The notes under the pieces were generated by a model. That model searched no databases and was not told the origin of the DNA. It worked only from the letters and a program-made list of their open reading frames with translations. 64,000 nt of DNA from Actinobacteria bacterium 69-20 (GTDB lineage Bacteria > Actinomycetota > Actinomycetes > Mycobacteriales > Nakamurellaceae): positions 124,001 to 188,000 of the forward strand of contig MKSW01000038.1 of assembly GCA_001897425.1 (NCBI GenBank). The letters are read 5' to 3'. Shown one piece after another: positions 36,514 through 45,068 of the stretch. The translations under genes and the position numbers were made by a program. How positions within the stretch are numbered: the stretch's first letter is position 1; each line of letters starts with the position of its first letter.

Positions 36514-38013
36514 CTATCCGAGTAGGACCACGGTGTAGCCGCCGAACACCTGGCCCTGTTGGGCCGCGGTGACGCGATACACGTGCGCCTGGCCCGGCGC
36601 AGGGGCGAGATCGCCGGTGGTGAAGTCGAGCTGCTGGTCGTCGCCGATGACGTGTTGGTGGTCGGCGTCGCCATTGCCGGCGGTCGGGCCGCCGCCGATG
36701 GCGGTGGGCGGCGAGAGCAGGACGGCGCCGGTGGGTGCCGCCTGGGCCGGGAACAGGCCGCGCGTTCCGGTGCGTTGCTGCAGCCACGGCATCTCGTACG
36801 GGGCCACCCGGCCGACACTGACCACGGCCGGTTCGCCGTACAGCGGGCCGACCTTGAGCGTGAGCGGGGCGGCGGGTACCGGTAGCAGCAGGGGTGATCC
36901 GGCGGTCAGCGCGTGCGGCCCGGCGCCGGCCGCGATGACGTGGATGTTGCGCTGGCCGATGTGCCGGTTCAACGCTGCGTCCCACGGGGGTGTGCCCAGG
37001 CCGTCGCTGGTGATGTCCCAGGCCCGCACCAGCAGGCATTCGTGCCCGCCGTTGAGGAAGGTGGGCACCCAGGCGGAAGGGCACTTGACGATCGCGTGGG
37101 ACTTGCCGCTGCCGCGCGCGCCGAGCGAGACCTCGCCGTAGCCGATCAGGTGGACCCCGTCGGGATTGATGCCCAGCCGGGGATCGCACCAGTAGAACTC
37201 CACCACCACGTTCGGAGCCTGTGCGAGGCCGAAGTTCCAGACGTGCGCGTAGACCGTGTTGGGCTGCCCGGCGAGTGCGGTCTGGCCGAGGTCCGGGGGT
37301 ACCGCCGGGGCGGTGGAGGGATCGACCCCGGCCAGCAGCAGGACATCGGGGCTTTCCCAGAACGGACCGACGACCGGGCGGGCACCGAGGTCGCCGGCGT
37401 TGGCGCGTAGGAACAGGAACGGCAGGTACAGGTCGCCGCGTTGGCCCGGCCAGGTGTTCCACGGCGGGGTGCCGAAATCGCAGGGGTCGAGCAGTCCGCC
37501 GGGCACCTGCCCGGTGGAGGTGCCGCAGATCCGGCCGGGCCGGTTGGGGTTGCGCCAGCCGATAGTTGTTGCGCCGCCGTAGGTTCCGGTGCCGGTGGCT
37601 CCGGCCGGGGCGCCAGGTGCGTCACGGCACGCCCGATCGTGGTCATGGTGATGGCACCCGCCTCCGGCGTGCTCGTGGCAGTGGCAACCACGGCCGGGGC
37701 CCCGATCCTCCGGATGGTCATGACACTCGTGGGTATGCGCGTGGCCGCACCCGCAGGTGTCGTGTCGGGTCCCCGCCGCGTGGTCGCAGTGGCATACCGG
37801 GGCGGTGCAGCATCCCCCGCCTCCGCCCGAGCCCCCTCCGGAGCCGCCCCCTCCGGAGCCGCCCCCTCCGGAGCCGCCCCCTCCGGAGCCGCCCCCGGAG
37901 CCTCCGCCGCCCGAGCCGCCGCTACCCCCGGGGCAGTCCTTCAGGATGCCCGCGGCCTCCACCGTCGAGCGGGTGCTCCACGTCGCGGCGGCCGCGTTCC
38001 AGGTGTCGTTCAT
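36514..38013 (-). CDS. Gly/Ser-linker, His/Cys-rich protein with CARDB-like domain
   Basis: Unrecognised 499-residue protein without signal peptide. Residues 1-27 are a short helix, 28-67 an uninterrupted Gly/Ser linker, and 68-130 a Cys/His cluster (CCTAPVCHCDH, CGCGHAHTHECHDH, CHCHEHAGGGCHHHDHD) likely to bind metal. From residue 180 comes a beta-sandwich (YAHVWNFGLAQAPNVVVEFY, GHECLLVRAWDIT, NRHIGQRN) homologous to the C-terminal part of the M36-like protein. ATG 38013 overlaps the stop of the upstream gene by four bases. Third gene of an operon with the zinc-phospholipase-like and Cys-repeat proteins. Function unknown. Confidence 0.6.
   Translation of the reverse strand: MNDTWNAAAATWSTRSTVEAAGILKDCPGGSGGSGGGGSGGGSGGGGSGGGGSGGGGSGGGSGGGGGCCTAPVCHCDHAAGTRHDTCGCGHAHTHECHDHPEDRGPGRGCHCHEHAGGGCHHHDHDRACRDAPGAPAGATGTGTYGGATTIGWRNPNRPGRICGTSTGQVPGGLLDPCDFGTPPWNTWPGQRGDLYLPFLFLRANAGDLGARPVVGPFWESPDVLLLAGVDPSTAPAVPPDLGQTALAGQPNTVYAHVWNFGLAQAPNVVVEFYWCDPRLGINPDGVHLIGYGEVSLGARGSGKSHAIVKCPSAWVPTFLNGGHECLLVRAWDITSDGLGTPPWDAALNRHIGQRNIHVIAAGAGPHALTAGSPLLLPVPAAPLTLKVGPLYGEPAVVSVGRVAPYEMPWLQQRTGTRGLFPAQAAPTGAVLLSPPTAIGGGPTAGNGDADHQHVIGDDQQLDFTTGDLAPAPGQAHVYRVTAAQQGQVFGGYTVVLLG
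37831..37906. repeat. 15-bp tandem repeat encoding the Gly/Ser linker
   Basis: About five units of CCTCCGGAGCCGCCC encode GGGSG on the minus strand. The near-perfect DNA identity indicates recent expansion or ongoing length variation of the linker. Confidence 0.8.
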
Positions 38014-40598
38014 GGCTGGCCCTCCTGACCGGTCTGGTGGCGGGATTCGATGATCACCGGTGGCGGGGGCGGGTCGACGTAGTTCAGTTGCATCGGCTCG
38101 GTGCCCTCCTTCCACGCGGAACGGTCTAGCCACGGGGCCGCAACGGGCCGCTGGTAGCGGAAGCCGAGGTCGGTCCGGCCGTCGGGTGGGTTGCTGCCGT
38201 CGCGGATCCAGTCCCAGGTGAGGTAGCCGTAGGCGCGGTCGGCGTCCAGGTTGAACTGCGTGGCGTACCCGGTGGGGTTGACCAGCTGCCCGATCAGGTA
38301 GGCGGAGAACGGAACCGGGTCACCGAGCGGGCTTTGCCACAGCCGCTTCGCGCTTCCGATCAGCTCCTCGTTGACCTGATCGGTCTGCCAGGGCGCCTGA
38401 GAGTGCTCGTAGGAGTAGCGGCCGGCAGCGTCGAAGCCGGCGGCGGTGCGGAAGAACACCTGGTCCGGCGTGGTGCCCTCCGGGTAGGGGCCAGGCCGCA
38501 TCGGTTTGTATGCCGGGTTCAACGGCGGCGGCCCGGGCGGGGGTGTGCAGGCGTTGGGGTTGTACGTTTCGGTCGGCGTCGGGCCGGCCGTGTTGGTGCC
38601 GCCCTGTTCGAATTCGCTGTACCGGGGATACGCCCAGGGGCGGCGGAACTCCCAGTCGTCGGGCAGATGTCGATGCTGCGGGTCGTTGGGGTGATCGTCC
38701 GCGTGGTATTGCAGGACGGGGTAGTAGGGCATCGCCGGGTCGCGGACGGAGTGGCTGGTCACCAGGCCCTCATTCTTGTCGAGGTTGCCGAACGGGTCCA
38801 TGGCATCGGCCAGGGCCTGCGCGAAGGTGCCGTCGATGGTCGCGCCCAGGGTGATCAGCGGCACGTCGATCTCGTTGGGCCACTTGAGTTCCCCGTTGTC
38901 CGGGTAGCGGGCCTCGGCGTGCGGCATGAGAATGCCGGTGTGCGCCAGGACGTCGTGTGCGCGGGTAGCGACGTCCCAGACCTTCATCGCGATCTCCCAG
39001 ATCCGGATGCGGATCGGATATGTGATGGGGCTGAGACCGGCCTTGATCAGGTCGCCGATCAGCTTGATGACGGCGGCGACCTCCTTGACGATCCATTGCA
39101 CCAGCGCGATGAACACGTCACAGGCGTCCTCAATGGGGTTGTCGCTGTTCACACCGGAGAAGTCGGGTGGCTGGAACAGGTTGGTGAAATCGGATTGCGG
39201 CGGCACGATGATGAAGTCGGGTACCCGGGGTTTGGGCAGTTCCCAGCCGCCGTTGAAGTTCAACTTGTACAGGGTGATCATCAGCCGGTAGGACGTAGCG
39301 ACCTGCCACGGCAGCGGGAAGCCTTGCGGCACCGCGAAGGGCGACGGCGGGGCGATGTCGTCGAGCAGTTCCTGGAACGGCCGGTCCAGGCCGTGCCCGG
39401 TGACGGATCGCACCACCGAGGTCAGCTTGCCTTGGTCGATCTGCTGCTGGAAGGCGTCACCCTGGTAGATCTTCGGGTGCGGATGGTCCGCGAACGTTTC
39501 GATCAGCGCGGCGGTGATCGCGTTGGCCATCCAGGCGGGCATCTCGCCGTCCACATCGAGTTGCTTCTTGCGGGTGTCCGGGTCGTCGGACAGCGGTGAC
39601 GGGCGCTGCTTGCCGTGCGGGTCGTCGGGGGTCTGCTGCACCGCGAACCACAGGGCGGAGGAGGACACCTCGGGGTAGTCGTCGGTGCGGCCCCAGGGGT
39701 CGGTGGGGATCGTGCCGCCGGCGCCGCTCTGGGCGTAGTTCCATGCATCGACATGGTTCTCGATCAAGTGGTGCCGGGTCGGATGGTCGCGGTACGGCCC
39801 GCCACACTGTTCGTTGACGAACGAGTGCGCGATGGTGTCGGTTCCGATGTGCGTCATGTAGCCCAGGCTGAACGCCAGGAACTGCTCGTACCTTTCCTGC
39901 CCGGCGTCGGTGCCGTCACGCAGCAATTCGGCCTGGTGCACCAGCGCCTGGCAGATCGCCGAGGTGCGCCGGTAGTGGGTCATGTCGCTCCACAGGAAGT
40001 TCTCCTCCGGGTAGCCCTTCGCGACCACCGTGTTCATGGCGCCCCACAGGTCGGCGAACGTGGCCAACTCCTGCACGCCCACGGCTTCGATCGCGTCGAG
40101 CAATTCCTGCATGGCGGTGCCGAACTCGGACAGGATGCCGCCGGTCAGGTCGTCGAGCAGTTCCGAGGCGGTGTCGACCAGCGGGCCGATGGTCTTGTTC
40201 CACACCGCGACGAAGTCGCTCCAGATCTTCTGGATCTTGATCAGGAACCGGATGATCCGGGCCATGGTGGAATTGACCTGGTCGAGGATGGCCAGCACCG
40301 GTTCCCAGTCGTCCTCGCTGGCCGCGTCGAAGAAGTAGTACACGGCCAGCGCCAACATGATGTCGTCGGAGAGCGGGCCGAGGATGTCGTTGCTCCAGTC
40401 CTGGGAGAAGAAGAACAGATCGGGGCCGATCGCCCCGATGGCGGTGAATTTCTCCCACTTGCGCATCAGGTTGCCGCAGGTGACGGGGTCGTACCCGGCG
40501 GCGGCCTCGCCGAGCGCCGGCCAGTCGGAGAAGCCGCCCTCGGCAAGCAGGTCGGCGACCCGGCGTGCGGTGTAGATATGTGTGAAGTGACCCGGCAT
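38010..40598 (-). CDS. Zinc-dependent phospholipase C-like protein
   Basis: 862-residue protein. The N-terminal 290 residues resemble the zinc-dependent phospholipase C/GPI-phospholipase D family (PF00882): GHFTHIYTARRVADLL at the N-terminus, TAIGAIGPDLFFFSQDW near 53-68, GYMTHIGTDTIAHSFVN at 246-262 and RHHLIENHVDAW at 275-286 supply the expected His/Asp ligands. No signal peptide precedes the N-terminal His, unlike classical secreted members. Residues 300-860 are unassigned, with Pro-rich and Trp/Tyr-rich stretches. It is 40 bp downstream of the Cys-repeat gene and overlaps the next gene, so the three are an operon. Lipid hydrolysis is inferred, not shown. Confidence 0.65.
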   Translation of the reverse strand: MPGHFTHIYTARRVADLLAEGGFSDWPALGEAAAGYDPVTCGNLMRKWEKFTAIGAIGPDLFFFSQDWSNDILGPLSDDIMLALAVYYFFDAASEDDWEPVLAILDQVNSTMARIIRFLIKIQKIWSDFVAVWNKTIGPLVDTASELLDDLTGGILSEFGTAMQELLDAIEAVGVQELATFADLWGAMNTVVAKGYPEENFLWSDMTHYRRTSAICQALVHQAELLRDGTDAGQERYEQFLAFSLGYMTHIGTDTIAHSFVNEQCGGPYRDHPTRHHLIENHVDAWNYAQSGAGGTIPTDPWGRTDDYPEVSSSALWFAVQQTPDDPHGKQRPSPLSDDPDTRKKQLDVDGEMPAWMANAITAALIETFADHPHPKIYQGDAFQQQIDQGKLTSVVRSVTGHGLDRPFQELLDDIAPPSPFAVPQGFPLPWQVATSYRLMITLYKLNFNGGWELPKPRVPDFIIVPPQSDFTNLFQPPDFSGVNSDNPIEDACDVFIALVQWIVKEVAAVIKLIGDLIKAGLSPITYPIRIRIWEIAMKVWDVATRAHDVLAHTGILMPHAEARYPDNGELKWPNEIDVPLITLGATIDGTFAQALADAMDPFGNLDKNEGLVTSHSVRDPAMPYYPVLQYHADDHPNDPQHRHLPDDWEFRRPWAYPRYSEFEQGGTNTAGPTPTETYNPNACTPPPGPPPLNPAYKPMRPGPYPEGTTPDQVFFRTAAGFDAAGRYSYEHSQAPWQTDQVNEELIGSAKRLWQSPLGDPVPFSAYLIGQLVNPTGYATQFNLDADRAYGYLTWDWIRDGSNPPDGRTDLGFRYQRPVAAPWLDRSAWKEGTEPMQLNYVDPPPPPVIIESRHQTGQEGQP

Positions 40599-40638
40599 CG
40601 GTTGCCCTCCAATGGTTCTGGCGACGATTCTGGCGACC

Positions 40639-42588
40639 TCAGCGAACGCAGAACGTCTTCTGCTGGCTGCGGCCGGTGTTGTCGATCAGGCCGGTGGTCA
40701 GCCCGGCCCGGGTGGACAGCGTGACGGTGTAGGAGCACGGCGGGAAGGTGCCGATGGCGACGGGCGCGACGGCGGCGTCACCGCGGGGATGCAGCGCGTC
40801 GGGGCCGCCGGCCACGATGACCGGGCTGCCCAGGGCGGCGCTGGTGATGACCGCCTCCCAGGCGCGCATCTGCGCGTGATCCGTGGTGTATTCGACGTGC
40901 AGAGCGGTGGTGATGCCGGTGCACGCTGTTCCGCCGCCGGTGTGGAACTCGGTGACGTCGAGCAGGTTGACCTCTGCCCAGTTGTTGATGTGGATCTTCG
41001 CCAGGGTGTTGCTGGAGTCGGGCGGGCTGGTCGGCCCGGTGACGCGGGTGGCCTGGAAGATCAGTCCCAGGTCGGTGCCGTTCTTCTGATCCACGGCGGG
41101 GACCGGACTGCCCGCGACCGGTGGCGGCGCCGGTGGGATCCCGCCGGGGACCACGTCCGGGCTGTTGAACCCGATCAGCACGGCGAAGCCTCCCGCAACA
41201 CTTGCCGGGTCGACCTGGATCCATCCGTCGGCGTCCGGCGCGATGACGTGCGCGGGCGGGCCGAACCACGGGTCCCCCGGTGCGGGCGGCGGGGTGTCCG
41301 CTGCCGGGGCGCCCTGGATGGTGATCGACTGGAACGTCAGAACCTGCGCCGCGGAAGCGATCCCGCCCGCGTTGACCGGCCACAGCACCCGCCGGGTGCC
41401 GGCGTCGACCGGGCAGACACGGCTGCCGGTGAGCGGATCCAGGCTGCCCACGAGCAGGAACCGGTACCGCATCGGCGTGCCGTCGATCGGGGAGGCCGCC
41501 GGACAGAACCCGCGCAACTCCAGGCAGCCGGTGAACGCGAAGTCCGGGCCGCCGCCGTAGTACAGCCCCGAGTAGCCGAGCGCCTTGTTGGTGCGACCCG
41601 TTGCGGAGTCGATGTCGCCATAGATGTCGAAGTGGCCGACCTGCGTGAACCACGGCGTGAGCACCGGTGGGCACACGATCCGGCACCACCGCAGGCACAT
41701 CCAACCGCACACCCAGTGGCACAGCTGCACCGCGAACCGGCCGAGTTCCAGCCCGTCGACCGCGGCAGTGAATCCGGCACTGTCGCCCCGCTCCATGGCG
41801 TCGGCGAGTGCCCCCAGCGCGTCCGGATTGTCGGCCAGCCGCGCGGTGACCTGCGCGAACTCGTACGCCTCCGACAGGTCCGCGCCCGCAGGCGGGAACT
41901 TGACGGCGACGGGCAGGCAGAACCGAACGCATCGCCACGCGCACAGCCACTCGCAGACGAGGTGGCACTGGTCGGTGAGTCGCAGCCGGGCCAGGATGTC
42001 GCGTACGGCGTTCGGCGCGCCGCTCGTCATCGCCGCCTGAACCTGCGCCAGCGCCTCAGGATCGGCAAGCAGCGCGCTCACCGCACGTCCGGCCGCCGTC
42101 AGTTCCTCCTCCAGCGGTGTCAGCTGTACGGGCTGCGGCGAACACACCACCCGGCACAGCAGCCGGCTCCGGACCCCGCACACCCAACGGCACAACACGT
42201 GCCCCAGCGCCTCGGCCTTCGCCTGGCGCAGCACGATCCGGAAGCGATCCGGGTCGCGGTCCGTCACCGACTGCGCCAGCTGCTCGACCAACTCCTCGTC
42301 GCCGGTGATCCGGACGACGGCGTCGACGAACTCCCGCAGATCCGGAATCTGCTCCGTCGGCGGTCCGGCCAGCTCCAGACACACTAGAACGCATTCCTTG
42401 CTACGGATCCACTCGCACACCAGCCGGCAGCGTTCGACAAGCTTGTGTCTGTCGAGGAGCCGACGGAACGAGTCGCGATCCGCCGCCCGGAATGCGTCGA
42501 ACGCCGCGCGGAACTCGTCCTCCGTCCGGGACAGTTCGGCCATCGCGGCCGCACCGGCGGCCAGTTCCTCGGCAAGTTCGGAAGACAT
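40639..42588 (-). CDS. Protein with four CX3CX7CX3C helical repeats
   Basis: Unrecognised 649-residue protein, first gene of a three-gene operon, from ATG 42588. Four helical repeats of about 75-82 residues each end in the same cysteine pattern C-x3-C-x7-C-x3-C: CRLVCEWIRSKECVLVC (54), CRWVCGVRSRLLCRVVC (133), CHLVCEWLCAWRCVRFC (208) and CHWVCGWMCLRWCRIVC (290). Between them lie acidic helices (for example DPDALGALADAMERGDSAGF-like). Residues 305-649 form a beta-rich domain with few cysteines. The spacing would place the Cys pairs on one helix face, suited to metal or cluster binding or to disulfide stapling. No known family recognised. Confidence 0.65.
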   Translation of the reverse strand: MSSELAEELAAGAAAMAELSRTEDEFRAAFDAFRAADRDSFRRLLDRHKLVERCRLVCEWIRSKECVLVCLELAGPPTEQIPDLREFVDAVVRITGDEELVEQLAQSVTDRDPDRFRIVLRQAKAEALGHVLCRWVCGVRSRLLCRVVCSPQPVQLTPLEEELTAAGRAVSALLADPEALAQVQAAMTSGAPNAVRDILARLRLTDQCHLVCEWLCAWRCVRFCLPVAVKFPPAGADLSEAYEFAQVTARLADNPDALGALADAMERGDSAGFTAAVDGLELGRFAVQLCHWVCGWMCLRWCRIVCPPVLTPWFTQVGHFDIYGDIDSATGRTNKALGYSGLYYGGGPDFAFTGCLELRGFCPAASPIDGTPMRYRFLLVGSLDPLTGSRVCPVDAGTRRVLWPVNAGGIASAAQVLTFQSITIQGAPAADTPPPAPGDPWFGPPAHVIAPDADGWIQVDPASVAGGFAVLIGFNSPDVVPGGIPPAPPPVAGSPVPAVDQKNGTDLGLIFQATRVTGPTSPPDSSNTLAKIHINNWAEVNLLDVTEFHTGGGTACTGITTALHVEYTTDHAQMRAWEAVITSAALGSPVIVAGGPDALHPRGDAAVAPVAIGTFPPCSYTVTLSTRAGLTTGLIDNTGRSQQKTFCVR

Positions 42589-42782
42589 ACCGGCAGCTCC
42601 CATCGGGTCAACCGTCCGGCCACCATTGCGCAGGCGATCCAGCCACCGCGCGTCGGCCGGTCCGGGCGGAACCCACCGTCTGATTCAACTGATGTGCAGC
42701 CCAGCACGCCGCCGATACCGCGGAAAGCAGCAGATTGAACTCACGTCATCACGCGACGAGAAAATCACGACACATTGACAGA

Positions 42783-43688
42783 TCAGGGGCGCGAATCCCC
42801 GTTGAGCCACCGGTGCTTGCGCTGCAGGGCACGTGCAGACCTGCGCGCCTCCTGCACCGGCCAGGTCTCGTGGCCATCCAGCCACATCAAGGACCATGGA
42901 TACCAGGCGGCCGGCGTCAGCGGCAGCCAGCGCACTTCAGGCATCAACAGATCGCAAGAACGCGGGACGATTGCCACACAATGCTGTTGCACCACCAGAT
43001 ACGCTGCGGCGCGGATGCTCTGCACCGTGCCGTGATAGCGGACCGGGCGGAAGCCGGCCGCTCCGCAGAGCTCGGTGATGAATCCGTTGAACTCCGGTGC
43101 TTGCGCGTCGTCGGCAAAGATGACCGGAACGTCCGCGAGCGCGCCGACCGGCAGCGTGTCCCCGGCCGCCAGGGGGCTGGACATTGCGATCAGGACACCC
43201 AATTCGTCGAGCCGAAAGACCTCCGACGAAATACCGGACGGTGCGTTCGAGGCATTCCCGAAACCGAGGTCCAGCGACCCGTCGGCGAGCATCCGGTATT
43301 GGGCGGGGACCGATGCTTCGAGCCGGTCGACGACAAGGTCGGGATGGTTGTACTGGACATTGCGCAGCACCTGCGGCATCGAGTCCAAGCTGGCGTCGAG
43401 AACCGATACGCGAAGGATCTCGGCGTCCGCATTCGCCTCCCGGGCGACGACGACGGCGCGCTGAACGGACCGCAGCACACCTTTCGCCTCAGCAACCATC
43501 ACCTGCCCAGCGCGGGTCAGTCGAACGTGGTGAGTATTCCGCTCCACGAGCGCCACACCCAGTTCCCGCTCCAATCGCTGGATCTGCTGGCTGAGCGCGG
43601 ATTGAACGATGTGCTCGCGCGCTGCGGCGCGGCCGAAGTGCAACTCCTCGGCGAGAGTGACGAAGTATTGCAACTGGCGAAGCTCCAT
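42783..43688 (-). CDS. LysR-family transcriptional regulator
   Basis: 301-residue LysR regulator. The N-terminal winged helix reads MELRQLQYFVTLAEELHFGR and AREHIVQSALSQQIQRLERE (to residue 45), followed by the linker helix and a periplasmic-binding-like effector domain starting near residue 90 (ILRVSVLDASLDSMPQVL). GGAGA lies eight bases before ATG 43688. It is divergent from the alpha/beta hydrolase gene, separated by 560 bp that hold a hairpin repeat; the hydrolase is the nearest candidate target. Confidence 0.9.
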   Translation of the reverse strand: MELRQLQYFVTLAEELHFGRAAAREHIVQSALSQQIQRLERELGVALVERNTHHVRLTRAGQVMVAEAKGVLRSVQRAVVVAREANADAEILRVSVLDASLDSMPQVLRNVQYNHPDLVVDRLEASVPAQYRMLADGSLDLGFGNASNAPSGISSEVFRLDELGVLIAMSSPLAAGDTLPVGALADVPVIFADDAQAPEFNGFITELCGAAGFRPVRYHGTVQSIRAAAYLVVQQHCVAIVPRSCDLLMPEVRWLPLTPAAWYPWSLMWLDGHETWPVQEARRSARALQRKHRWLNGDSRP

Positions 43689-43894
43689 GGCCGCGTCTCC
43701 TCGGCCAAGCATAGGTGCGCGCCCAGCCGGGGGCCAGGCGAATATGACGGCCTTGCTCGCGGTTGCGCTGTGTGCGCTCACAGGGAGCAGGAGCCGTTCG
43801 CGTCAGGCCGTACAAACCCGCGCGGGTTGCGGCCGGTTGCCTCAAGCCGCAGCCCGGCGGCGCGGACGACGCCGGAGGTCATATCCTCCCGCCC

Positions 43895-43961
43895 ATGACG
43901 TTGTTCGCGCCTGCGGCGGTAAAGCCTGTCTGAACCCGCCCGGCCCCGGGGCTTCGTCATA
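43895..43961. repeat. Dispersed hairpin repeat, copy F
   Basis: ATGACGTTGTTCGCG left arm, right arm ending GCTTCGTCATA, 67 bp, with the same central CTGTCTGAACCCGCCC as copy D. It lies between divergent genes, so it is not simply a terminator. Confidence 0.75.
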
Positions 43962-44011
43962 GGCGGTTGACGGCCGGGCTCCGAGCAGACTATCGAGCTT
44001 TGAACATGGAG

Positions 44012-44024
44012 TTAGGTTTCCTAA
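44012..44024. promoter_or_regulatory. TTAGG-N3-CCTAA palindrome
   Basis: TTAGGTTTCCTAA, perfect 5-3-5 inverted repeat 226 bp upstream of the hydrolase gene. The left half resembles DtxR/IdeR boxes, but the full 19-bp iron box is not matched. Possible operator. Confidence 0.3.
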
Positions 44025-44250
44025 AGTAACTGTGCGCCTTGATGTTTCAGGCGCATGACGGACACTCGGACAGGCTGTGTCCGCGGACATCGCGCTCGTC
44101 GTGCCGCGCCCGTGGGGTGTCGGTGCTTTGTCGATGCGCGGGGCTTGGATCCTCTGGTGGCCCTTGACCATTGACGACGGGAAGGAGCGGGCATAGGTTT
44201 CCATCCGTTCGGGACAAGACATCCTGTCGCATCACATCTTTAGGAGTCAG

Positions 44251-45021
44251 TTGAGCCGGATCGTCGTCTTCATTCATGGCATGTACCTGGGCGGCAGTAG
44301 CTGGCAGCCCTGGATCAACAGGGCCGCGAGCCAGGGCCGCGACTACACCTGCCATGCACCGTCCTGGCCATACCACGACGGCGCCCCGGAGCAGCTGCGC
44401 GCGGCCATGGATCCCGCGCTTGGCACGCTGACCTTCGGGCAGATCATCGACTACTACAAGGAAATCATCGACGCCCTGCGCGAGAAACCGGTTCTCGTCG
44501 GGCATTCGGTCGGCGGCCTGGTCGTCCAGAAACTCATCAACGGCGGGTACGGCATGGCCGGCGTGGCCGTCAGCCCCGCGACGCCGCGCGGCGTCCTTGC
44601 CTTCGGCCCGAACTTCCTGCGCGCCAACTTCCCCCACCTCAACCCGCTCGCCGGCAACCGACCCATCCGCATGACCGCCCGACGCTTCCACTACGCCTTC
44701 GGCAACACCATGACCCGCGCGGACAGCGACGCCGCGTTCGAGGCCTACACCGTCCCCGAGAGCCGCAACGTGCCGCGCAGCACGCTGACCCGGCAAGCCG
44801 CGATCGACTTCACCAAGCCGCACCCACCCATGCTGATCATCACGGCCGACAAGGACCATCTGACCCCGCGCGCCATGATCAAGCGGAACGTGCGCAAGTA
44901 CCCGCCTGCCGCCGGCACTCTCGACTTCGCCGAATTCCGGGGTCGGTCGCATCTGCTCTGCGGACAGACCGGCTGGGAAGAGGTCGCCGACCACGTCTTC
45001 GCATGGATTGACCAGCACTGA
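44251..45021 (+). CDS. Alpha/beta hydrolase
   Basis: Serine hydrolase of the alpha/beta fold, 256 residues. The oxyanion region VVFIHGMYLGGSSWQPW starts at residue 5, the nucleophile elbow is GHSVGG with Ser86, the acid is in IITADKDHLTP, and the His in FRGRSHLLCG near 231. No signal peptide, so cytosolic. The start is a TTG at 44251 preceded by TAGGAG at four bases. Convergent with the DeoR gene. Ester or lactone hydrolysis is the family role. Confidence 0.85.
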   Translation: MSRIVVFIHGMYLGGSSWQPWINRAASQGRDYTCHAPSWPYHDGAPEQLRAAMDPALGTLTFGQIIDYYKEIIDALREKPVLVGHSVGGLVVQKLINGGYGMAGVAVSPATPRGVLAFGPNFLRANFPHLNPLAGNRPIRMTARRFHYAFGNTMTRADSDAAFEAYTVPESRNVPRSTLTRQAAIDFTKPHPPMLIITADKDHLTPRAMIKRNVRKYPPAAGTLDFAEFRGRSHLLCGQTGWEEVADHVFAWIDQH

Positions 45022-45068
45022 CACCGCACCTCGGACGGCGCGGCGGCGCGTGACGTCCTGCGACGGAA

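Larger units (their letters stand above)
43689..44250. other. Intergenic region between LysR and hydrolase genes
   Basis: No gene supported. It holds hairpin-repeat copy F (43895-43961), an inverted GGAGG/CCTCC element near 43874-43889, and a TTAGG-TTT-CCTAA palindrome (44012-44024). The rest has no recognisable signal. Confidence 0.5.

Noticed and set aside
36332-37462. 376-codon minus-strand frame inside the His/Cys-rich protein gene
   Set aside because: Arg/Pro-rich frame-shifted reading of the real gene, with no recognisable motif.
37831-37906. Possible CRISPR-like repeats
   Set aside because: Contiguous 15-bp units without spacers, in frame and encoding a Gly/Ser linker.
44012-44024. 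DtxR/IdeR iron box
   Set aside because: Only half of the 19-bp consensus matches and the neighbouring genes have no iron role. Kept only as an unspecified palindrome.
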